A stretch of 10,690 nucleotides of DNA, taken from contig JBBDIT010000081.1 in assembly GCA_040880285.1 (NCBI GenBank), positions 1 through 10,690 of the forward strand, read 5' to 3'. Below the pieces are notes generated by a model. The model did not search any database. It worked only from the letters and a program-made list of their open reading frames with translations, and was not told where the DNA came from. Positions 1-4,968 of the stretch are shown piece after piece. Both the position numbers and the translations under genes were made by a program. This DNA comes from JANQJA01 sp040880285 (GTDB lineage Bacteria > Pseudomonadota > Gammaproteobacteria > Pseudomonadales > Azotimanducaceae). Each line of letters opens with the position of its first letter. Positions within the stretch are counted from its first letter, which is position 1.

Positions 1-615
1 TTTGGACAAATCGACTCGTCTTATAGGCAAGTGGCCATCAAACTGGTCAGGGAAATTCATGATGCATTTGTTATTCCGGGGCGTGGAGTCATCTGGAAAA
101 TGACAGAGGACCTTTCGGCTCCCTATCCGGGCTATGGATTAGGCGCGATGGACGCATACGATGGTTATGTGGTGTACCAGTTGCTGGCGCTGGAGCAGCT
201 CACACACGAGATACACCAGATGCGAGAGTTGGTCCATGATAGCTATGGGCGGCTGACTATTGATCAGGACCTTGGCCTTGGCATGATGCTTTGGCTGACC
301 CATTTCTTCCCGGATGAAGAATGGGCGGTAGTCCAGCGTTCCCGCTGCCTGGTTCAGCTGGAGCGATTATGGATTCATCCGCCAGGTTACTTCTGCCGGC
401 AGGAGAGCTGGAATGATATGAAGTTCGCGTTTACGAACTACGGGATCAGTCTGGGCCTGCAGTCGGTTGGGCGTTGGTCCGCACGGGTTGACTCGCTCAA
501 TACGTTCTTTGAAGCGTACCGGTCAGATGATGAATATGACACCAATGCCATTACCCATGTGATGGCCTGTTCCTTCAGGCTGATTGAGTCCGGGGTCTTC
601 TCTAAGCGAGATTGA
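1..615 (+). CDS. Unrecognised protein, probably 5'-truncated by the window edge
   Basis: I do not recognise this protein. The frame is open from base 1 with no stop, so the gene may begin outside the window. The first internal start is GTG at 31 (194 residues from there), with only a weak AGG before it. The visible part is soluble-looking, rich in aromatic residues (many Trp and Tyr), and has no obvious signal peptide, membrane helix, metal motif or nucleotide-binding loop. Segments such as LTHEIHQMRELVHDSYGRLT look helical. It ends in a TGA at 613-615. The next gene lies on the opposite strand, so the two are convergent and this gene is not in an operon with anything visible here. Function is left open; the coding call rests on frame length and ordinary amino-acid composition. 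Confidence 0.7.
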   Translation, partial: FGQIDSSYRQVAIKLVREIHDAFVIPGRGVIWKMTEDLSAPYPGYGLGAMDAYDGYVVYQLLALEQLTHEIHQMRELVHDSYGRLTIDQDLGLGMMLWLTHFFPDEEWAVVQRSRCLVQLERLWIHPPGYFCRQESWNDMKFAFTNYGISLGLQSVGRWSARVDSLNTFFEAYRSDDEYDTNAITHVMACSFRLIESGVFSKRD

Positions 616-657
616 ACATGTCTTTGAAAATATGTTTCCTCTGAAGTGGGGCAGTCA

Positions 658-680
658 TTTCGAACGGCCTTTTTTCGAAA
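658..680. repeat. Inverted repeat between two convergent genes
   Basis: TTTCGAA (658-664) and TTCGAAA (674-680) form a 7-bp stem around a 9-base loop in the gap between the unknown gene and the minus-strand small membrane gene. The position suits a bidirectional terminator. However, the T-run sits inside the hairpin rather than after it, so termination is only a guess. Confidence 0.25.
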
Positions 681-723
681 GCACTCTGCGGATGCCTAAA
701 GCTGTTGATTATTATGTCTGAAA

Positions 724-981
724 TCACTTTTCGATGGGTGGAAATCTCTCTTCATCGAGCAGGAAAGGTAGCGCAAAGAGATAACTCGTTGTTACCTTGC
801 GCAGCAGGAACGAGCGCAGTTTGGGGTTATTCGCAAGTAGCATCCCGGCGCAAAAGGCAAGACTCGCATAGCGTAATGGGTGCCGACGGATTAGCCCCCC
901 AACGGACAGGCTCTCAGCCGCCAGCCGAAATTCACACTTTGCTTCAGCCACGCTTTTCAGTTTTTGCGCCGAACCCGCCAT
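724..981 (-). CDS. Small membrane protein, third gene of a yqjD-yqjE-like cluster
   Basis: An 85-residue protein starting at an ATG (979-981) that overlaps the end of the preceding holin-like gene by 25 bases, so the two are probably translationally coupled. The first 35 residues are mostly charged and helical. Residues about 38-52 are hydrophobic (YASLAFCAGMLLA), followed by a basic stretch and a second short apolar segment at about 66-75. By position it corresponds to YqjK of the E. coli yqjD-yqjE-yqjK cluster. I cannot show sequence homology to YqjK by eye, so the family assignment is from context only. No catalytic motif is seen. It is probably a small inner-membrane protein acting with its two upstream neighbours. 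Confidence 0.6.
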   Translation of the reverse strand: MAGSAQKLKSVAEAKCEFRLAAESLSVGGLIRRHPLRYASLAFCAGMLLANNPKLRSFLLRKVTTSYLFALPFLLDEERFPPIEK

Positions 982-1211
982 AGGATTACTCCGCCAATCA
1001 AAGAGACCAGGAGCCCAATAATCAGGGCCGAAACCGCGGCACCCAGAAATGTCAGGAGATATTGATACAGGGCCCAGCTGACGAGAAGCACACCTACAGT
1101 GAAGAGGATTCCTGCAAAGAGTACGAGCAGCAGGTCCGTTGCGGTCTCGGTGACAGCCTGTCTTAAGGAACGGCCCTCTGCCTCTATCAAATTGATGAAG
1201 GCAAGGATCAA
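957..1211 (-). CDS. Holin-like inner-membrane protein (YqjE / DUF1469 type)
   Basis: An 84-residue protein with a short amphipathic N-terminus (NLIEAEGRSLRQAVTETATD), two strong membrane helices (about 26-50 and 55-77) and a basic tail (WRVRRKN). This is the layout of the 'phage holin family' / YqjE proteins found in many proteobacterial chromosomes, which are not phage genes. The best conventional start is TTG at 1209-1211, which has no Shine-Dalgarno. A CTG at 1227-1229 is in frame, overlaps the upstream TGA as CTGA, and has GGGAGG (1235-1240) five bases before it. If used, it adds six residues (NQLAN after the initiator). It sits directly downstream of the DUF883 gene, as yqjE follows yqjD in E. 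coli, and is probably membrane-anchored with it. The precise role is not established. Confidence 0.75.
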   Translation of the reverse strand: MILAFINLIEAEGRSLRQAVTETATDLLLVLFAGILFTVGVLLVSWALYQYLLTFLGAAVSALIIGLLVSLIGGVILWRVRRKN

Positions 1212-1225
1212 GTTTGCCAGTTGGT

Positions 1226-1552
1226 TCAGTGGTGCCTCCCTACATCAAGCAGCTTCGAAACCAGGAACCCGATACCGAATGCAGCCAATACAGTGGAGAA
1301 AGGATGTTGCGCGATCTCACCCTCAAGCGCATCCACTGCTTTTTCACCTCGTACCCGCGCACCTGATAACGCGGCGCGTAGCTCCGCACGCCGTCGCTCC
1401 AGCTCGTCGTCCAGGGATGATTTGGCGTCGCTGACCTTTTCCTCACCCAGTGACTTGAGTAGATCCACAAGCTCACCTACATCACCTCGTAGTTTCGCAA
1501 GGTCTGCCTTCAGTACATCCATTTCATCTTTTAGATTGTTCTCTGTTGCCAT
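1226..1552 (-). CDS. DUF883 (YqjD/ElaB-type) membrane-anchored protein
   Basis: A 108-residue protein with an N-terminal charged coiled-coil-like region (about residues 5-85, rich in Glu, Lys, Arg, Leu heptads) and a single C-terminal hydrophobic anchor (about 86-103, STVLAAFGIGFLVSKLL), ending GRHH. This is the architecture of DUF883/YqjD-ElaB proteins. The E. coli members are inner-membrane proteins that bind ribosomes through the N-terminal part and are associated with stationary phase. The start is well supported: AAGGAGG (complement of 1559-1565) lies six bases before the ATG. It is the first gene of a three-gene minus-strand unit and is divergent from fixL. The shared upstream region contains a perfect FNR box that could in principle act on either side. 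Confidence 0.8.
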   Translation of the reverse strand: MATENNLKDEMDVLKADLAKLRGDVGELVDLLKSLGEEKVSDAKSSLDDELERRRAELRAALSGARVRGEKAVDALEGEIAQHPFSTVLAAFGIGFLVSKLLDVGRHH

Positions 1553-1636
1553 GGTAAGCCTCCTTAACTGGCATTAATCCGTCGTAGCATACTGCCACAG
1601 GTGGATTTCATCGTAGAGCATTGATCAAGAAGGGTC

Positions 1637-1650
1637 TTGATCTCTATCAA
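1637..1650. promoter_or_regulatory. Perfect FNR box upstream of fixL
   Basis: TTGATCTCTATCAA matches the FNR/ANR consensus TTGAT-N4-ATCAA at all ten specified positions. A TAGAAT at 1694-1699 is the best downstream -10 candidate. It would put transcription near 1706 and the box near -62, close to the -61.5 spacing of class I FNR/CRP promoters, with a leader of about 30 bases before the ATG at 1735. It also lies about 92 bases upstream of the divergent DUF883 gene, so control of that operon is an alternative. The site is read directly from sequence; activity and direction are inferred. A cognate Fnr is encoded 3.3 kb downstream. Confidence 0.65.
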
Positions 1651-1734
1651 CATCGTGACGGGTTACCGGGTCGCTTTGCCCGTGCACATAACCTAGAATC
1701 ACCAATTGTTGTTCGGCGTCTCCCTGGCACCCCC

Positions 1735-3621
1735 ATGTCTAAAACATCGTCTGGAATTGCAAACCGTGTGGACCAGAAGATGCTGGATAGACTCCAGCGA
1801 ATACTTGGCGCTTCGGATCTGTTGGTTGTTATCCTGGACCTCTCCGGCAGAATCCAATACTTTAATCCAGCCTGCGAACGCCTGACTGGCTATGATCATG
1901 AAGAGGTTCTTGATCAAGAGATGTTTGGTTTACTCCTGCCTGTCGAACAACGTGAGTCGGTACGACTGGTTTTCGAGCAGCTGAAGGCCGGAGACTTCCC
2001 GAACGAACACGAAAACATCTGGGTAACTCGCGAGGGCGATCACCGCCAAATTCATTGGCACAATACTGCTGAGACGGGCCCGGACGGTCGTGTCAGCCGC
2101 GTGATTGGAACTGGCATCGACGTCACCGATCAAAGGGAGTCTGAACATTCACTTAAAACTATCGTGGATTATGTCCCGGCCCTGATCGCGAGGCTAGACC
2201 TTCAATATCGCTTCATCTTTACCAATCTGGCATATAAGGAATGGTTTGGGCTGGACGCGTCCGAAATTGTGGGCCGGCATGTGAAAGAGATTCTGGGCGA
2301 GGCAGCGTTTGAGATACTGCAACCCCACTTCGCCCGGGCGTTGTCCGGCCAACTTTCCGTCTACGATGGCGAGGTGCCTTATGCCTATGGAGGAATACGG
2401 TTTATCCACGGCATCTATGTGCCCCAGTATGATGAAGTGGGCAGAGTTGAGGGTTGCATTATCACGGCTGTCGACCTGAGTGAGCAATATCGGCTATCGA
2501 GAAAGCTTGAAGCGGCTCGTCATCGCAGTGATGCCATGTTGGCGACGGCGGCGGACGCCATCGTCACCATTGATCAACATGGACTGGTGGACTCATTTAA
2601 CCATGGGGCGGTCAATATGTTTGGTTACCGGCCGGAAGAGGTGATCGGCAAGAATGTCTCCATGCTTATGCCAGAACCCTATGCCTCCCGGCACGACGAA
2701 TTTGTGGCGCGCTATCTTGCCACAGGTAAAAAGCGAGTCATTGGAATCGGCCGCGAGGTGATGTGCCGTTGCAGCGACGGCAGCGGTTTCCCGGCTGAGT
2801 TGTCCATTGGTGAGTTTGAAGAGGAGGGGCAGATTCGGTTCACTGGGTTCATCAAGGATATCAGTGATCGGCGTGAGGCTGAGAAAACCGCACGAGAACA
2901 TCTGGATGAGTTGACTCATGTCACGCGTCTTAGCTCCATGGGAGAAATGGCCTCGGGTATTGCGCATGAGATCAATCAACCCCTGACTGCAATCGTCACT
3001 ACGGCGCAGGCGCTGATTCGTTTGTTGGCGGGAAATCGCCTTGCCCCGGGGCAGCTTGAGCAAAGCCTGAATCAAATCATCAAGCAAGGCCAGCGGGCCA
3101 GCGACGTGATCCATGAAATGCGCCGATTCCTTAAGAAAACGGACCAGAGCGATTTTGGCCCGGAAGATACCAACGAACATATCGTGACGATACTCGAGTT
3201 GTTTGGTCATGATGCACAAAGCCGCGCGGTGGCAATCGAGCTCGACCTCGCGCCTGACCTGCCGCTGGTTTGTATTAATGGCATACAGCTGGAACAGGTG
3301 GTGTTTAACCTGGTTCGTAATGCCATAGAAGCTTTTGACGATAGTGACAGGTCAGTCAATGATGCGTGGATTCTCTTATCCACTAGAACCTGCGCCGATG
3401 AACCCGGCATGGTTGAAATCTGTGTCAGGGATAACGGCCCCGGTATTTCTGACGAGGTTCGTGCGAGGCTTTTTATGCCGTTTGTGACCACCAAGGTGAA
3501 AGGTATGGGGCAAGGCTTGTCCATCTGCCGTTCAATTGTCGAGGCATGTGGTGGTAGTATCTCTGCACCCATTGAACAACGTGGTACCTGTTTCAGGATT
3601 CGATTGCCTGCGATAGATTGA
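1735..3621 (+). CDS. fixL: Oxygen-sensing heme PAS histidine kinase, FixL type
   Basis: A 628-residue cytosolic kinase with no membrane helix. It has PAS domains at about 27-132, 142-252 and 264-377, then HisKA with the phospho-His H411 (SGIAHEINQPL), and an ATPase domain with N box (RNAIEAF, N529), G1 (DNGPGI, from 566) and G2 (GMGQG, 590-594). The third PAS matches the FixL heme domain closely: SRHDEF...RY, VIGIGR, SIGE, FTGFIKDISDR. H320 aligns with the proximal heme ligand His200 of Bradyrhizobium FixL, and R340, exactly 20 residues later, with the distal-pocket Arg220. O2 binding should therefore inhibit the kinase. Three PAS domains are more than the one or two of rhizobial FixL. The frame is open back to a TTG at 1621, but those 38 extra residues are unlike the family, contain the FNR box, and have no ribosome site, so I start at ATG 1735 (also without a clear Shine-Dalgarno). 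fixJ follows after 82 bases. Confidence 0.9.
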   Translation: MSKTSSGIANRVDQKMLDRLQRILGASDLLVVILDLSGRIQYFNPACERLTGYDHEEVLDQEMFGLLLPVEQRESVRLVFEQLKAGDFPNEHENIWVTREGDHRQIHWHNTAETGPDGRVSRVIGTGIDVTDQRESEHSLKTIVDYVPALIARLDLQYRFIFTNLAYKEWFGLDASEIVGRHVKEILGEAAFEILQPHFARALSGQLSVYDGEVPYAYGGIRFIHGIYVPQYDEVGRVEGCIITAVDLSEQYRLSRKLEAARHRSDAMLATAADAIVTIDQHGLVDSFNHGAVNMFGYRPEEVIGKNVSMLMPEPYASRHDEFVARYLATGKKRVIGIGREVMCRCSDGSGFPAELSIGEFEEEGQIRFTGFIKDISDRREAEKTAREHLDELTHVTRLSSMGEMASGIAHEINQPLTAIVTTAQALIRLLAGNRLAPGQLEQSLNQIIKQGQRASDVIHEMRRFLKKTDQSDFGPEDTNEHIVTILELFGHDAQSRAVAIELDLAPDLPLVCINGIQLEQVVFNLVRNAIEAFDDSDRSVNDAWILLSTRTCADEPGMVEICVRDNGPGISDEVRARLFMPFVTTKVKGMGQGLSICRSIVEACGGSISAPIEQRGTCFRIRLPAID

Positions 3622-3703
3622 AGGCAGAATCAAGGTGTTCGTTCGGTCAAGCTGTGGTCAACCAGTAAGAGTCAGTTTCAGAATACAGGAGTTGAATTAC
3701 GAA

Positions 3704-4339
3704 ATGTCTTTAATGGTTGAAGACGCGGTCGTTTACGTCGTAGACGATGATGAGGATGTCCGCCGTGCGCTTGGAATGTTGCTGGAGTCTGTGGGGCACA
3801 CGGTGATTGAGTTTCCAAGTGCTGAGGCATTCCTTGCCGCGCCACGGACTGATAAACCCGCGTGTCTCATTCTTGATATCCACATGCCCTCAACGAGCGG
3901 TATCGAATTGCAGGAGCGATTGAATCAAGGCAGTGATGAATTGCCTGTTATATTTCTCACCGGGCACGGGAACGTTCCAAACGCGGTCAGCGCTTTAAAA
4001 CTTGGTGCAATAGATTTTCTTGAGAAGCCACTGCGGAGTGACGAGCAGTTGCTCCAACGCGTCCGTGAAGCGCTGGCGATTGATGCAGCAGCCAAGGCAA
4101 GACTGGCCCGGGAAGACGCTGCGAAATCAGTGATCGCATTGCTAACCCGTCGGGAAGCCCAGGTCTTTGAATTCCTCTGTCAGGGTATGGCCAACAAGGT
4201 TATCGGCATTGAGTTGGGCATCAGTGAGCGTACAGTAGAATTGCATCGATCCCATGTAATGAAGAAAATGGGCGCCCGGTCCATCGCTGAACTCATCCAC
4301 CTCAGGGATTCCGCTCAGCGCGAAATTGGACAAAGTTGA
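3704..4339 (+). CDS. fixJ: FixJ-type response regulator (receiver plus LuxR-type HTH)
   Basis: A 211-residue response regulator. The receiver spans about 9-125 with acidic pocket D14/D15, phospho-acceptor D58 (LILDIHMP), T86 and K108 (LEKPL). After a charged linker, a LuxR/GerE helix-turn-helix spans about 145-203 (LTRREAQVFEFL, then ISERTVELHRSHVMKKMGA). The start is ATG 3704, with AGGAG at 3687-3691. The longer open frame from 3635 would add 23 residues that lie before the conserved receiver and after the ribosome site, so I reject it. A second ATG at 3713 is possible. It lies directly after fixL and is its expected phosphotransfer partner, a DNA-binding activator under low oxygen. In rhizobia and Caulobacter, FixJ activates the fixK/fnr-type gene, and an fnr gene lies two genes downstream here. 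Its stop codon is inside an FNR box. Confidence 0.9.
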   Translation: MSLMVEDAVVYVVDDDEDVRRALGMLLESVGHTVIEFPSAEAFLAAPRTDKPACLILDIHMPSTSGIELQERLNQGSDELPVIFLTGHGNVPNAVSALKLGAIDFLEKPLRSDEQLLQRVREALAIDAAAKARLAREDAAKSVIALLTRREAQVFEFLCQGMANKVIGIELGISERTVELHRSHVMKKMGARSIAELIHLRDSAQREIGQS

Positions 4340-4376
4340 TTCACATCACGCGAGACGGGTGCGTAACGAATAGTAT
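4336..4376 (+). promoter_or_regulatory. FNR box (9/10) and -10 element for the stand-alone receiver
   Basis: TTGATTCACATCAC (4336-4349) differs from TTGAT-N4-ATCAA only at the last base. It overlaps the fixJ stop codon (TGA, 4337-4339). TAGTAT at 4371-4376 is a good -10 and would place the box centre near -40.5, the class II activator position. Transcription would begin near 4383, leaving a leader of about 23 bases to the ATG at 4406. This suggests the receiver has its own anaerobically activated promoter rather than relying only on fixLJ read-through. Confidence 0.55.
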
Positions 4377-4405
4377 CCGCCCAGAACCCTTTTCCGGCAG
4401 GTGTA

Positions 4406-4798
4406 ATGAGAGAGAGTTACTCTACGGTATATGTCGTCGATGACGATGAGGCAGTCCGGAATGCCATCGGTATGCTGATAGAATCCTGTGACTGGAAGGC
4501 CGCTCTTTATGCCTCTACGGTTGATTTCCTGAAAGATCTTCATGTGCCTTCCGGGCGTAGCTGCCTGGTCCTGGATCTTAATATGCCGGGGCAATCAGGC
4601 GTGGATCTGCTCGAGAGCAAAGAGATGTCAATACCGGTGATTGTTGTCACAAGCCATACTGACAGCCCATTGAGTAGGCGAGCCCTGGCCAACGGAGCGT
4701 TGGCAATTCTGCATAAGCCATTCGATGACAAGGAATTATTGCAGCATGTCCGGAGTGCTCTCGCTCTGTCTGGCAGCGTCGGTGCGCCAAAGCCATAA
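4406..4798 (+). CDS. Stand-alone FixJ-like receiver domain, possible FixL feedback regulator
   Basis: A 130-residue protein consisting only of a receiver domain, with no output domain. Conserved residues are present: D12/D13 (VYVVDDDEAVRNAIGMLIES), phospho-acceptor D57 (LVLDLNMPG), T82 and K104 (LHKPF). Its N-terminal third closely resembles the neighbouring FixJ receiver (VYVVDDDE.VR.A.GML.ES), suggesting duplication. Single-domain receivers next to fixLJ have precedent: FixT of Caulobacter is such a protein, is made under FixLJ/FixK control and inhibits FixL. The FNR box before this gene would give the same loop here. Unlike my recollection of Caulobacter FixT, no C-terminal cysteine cluster is seen (only C28 and C53). 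It may instead be a phosphate sink or shuttle for FixL. The ribosome site is weak (AGGT, 4399-4402). Confidence 0.85.
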   Translation: MRESYSTVYVVDDDEAVRNAIGMLIESCDWKAALYASTVDFLKDLHVPSGRSCLVLDLNMPGQSGVDLLESKEMSIPVIVVTSHTDSPLSRRALANGALAILHKPFDDKELLQHVRSALALSGSVGAPKP

Positions 4799-4860
4799 CT
4801 ACCCACAGCTGCCCACGACTAACTACAACTACCTACAACTACCCACAACTAACTACAACT
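4791..4860. repeat. Tandem decamer repeat, 10-bp period, before fnr
   Basis: Written in tens from 4791 the sequence runs agccataact, acccacagct, gcccacgact, aactacaact, acctacaact, acccacaact, aactacaact: seven diverging copies of a decamer with core ACAACT. The first copy overlaps the end and stop of the stand-alone receiver. The period equals about one DNA helical turn. The next two decamers (acgtagaaat, acgtatatcc) keep the phase and contain the TACGTA palindrome. The array could be a phased protein-binding or bent region of the fnr promoter, or simply slippage. Confidence 0.7.
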
Positions 4861-4875
4861 ACGTAGAAATACGTA
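4860..4875. promoter_or_regulatory. TACGTA-N4-TACGTA palindrome, candidate FixJ operator of fnr
   Basis: TACGTAGAAATACGTA is two identical self-complementary hexamers 10 bp apart, so a dimeric regulator would see it as both a direct and an inverted repeat. TAGAGT at 4899-4904 is a possible -10. With it, transcription would start near 4911 and the palindrome centre would be near -43.5, suited to an activator. The neighbouring FixJ is the obvious candidate because FixJ activates fixK/fnr-type genes elsewhere. I cannot match the sequence to a proven FixJ site from memory, so the assignment is inference. Confidence 0.4.
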
Positions 4876-4968
4876 TATCCAGTCGGCGTCATCTTTCGTA
4901 GAGTCTTAGTGTCCACTCAACAGGAACACGAATATTTCTTCGGGTAAGTGTGGCAGGGAGATGGAATC

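Noticed and set aside
705..983. Plus-strand 92-codon frame
   Set aside because: It overlaps the small membrane gene and part of the holin-like gene on the other strand and has low-complexity composition with no family resemblance.
957..1229. Holin-like gene as evidence of a prophage
   Set aside because: The YqjE-type family is chromosomal and its neighbours are the usual DUF883 cluster; no phage structural, integrase or lysis genes are visible.
1221..1577. Plus-strand Ser/Arg-rich frame
   Set aside because: Antisense to the DUF883 gene, which has a perfect ribosome site and recognised architecture.
1621..1628. TTGATCAA palindrome near the fixL promoter as a second FNR site
   Set aside because: The two half-sites have no 4-base spacer. 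The same word occurs inside fixL coding sequence (1915-1922 and 2574-2581).
2593..3219. Minus-strand frame of 208 codons
   Set aside because: It is antisense to the PAS3/HisKA part of fixL, which has strong family motifs. The opposite frame has none and no ribosome site.
3622..3703. Separate FNR box before fixJ (TTGAAGGCAGAATCAA)
   Set aside because: The spacing is six rather than four bases and a half-site is imperfect; fixJ is more simply read as co-transcribed with fixL.
4791..4880. Decamer repeats as a CRISPR array or intrinsic terminator
   Set aside because: The units are 10 bp and contiguous, with no spacers and no stem-loop followed by a T-run.
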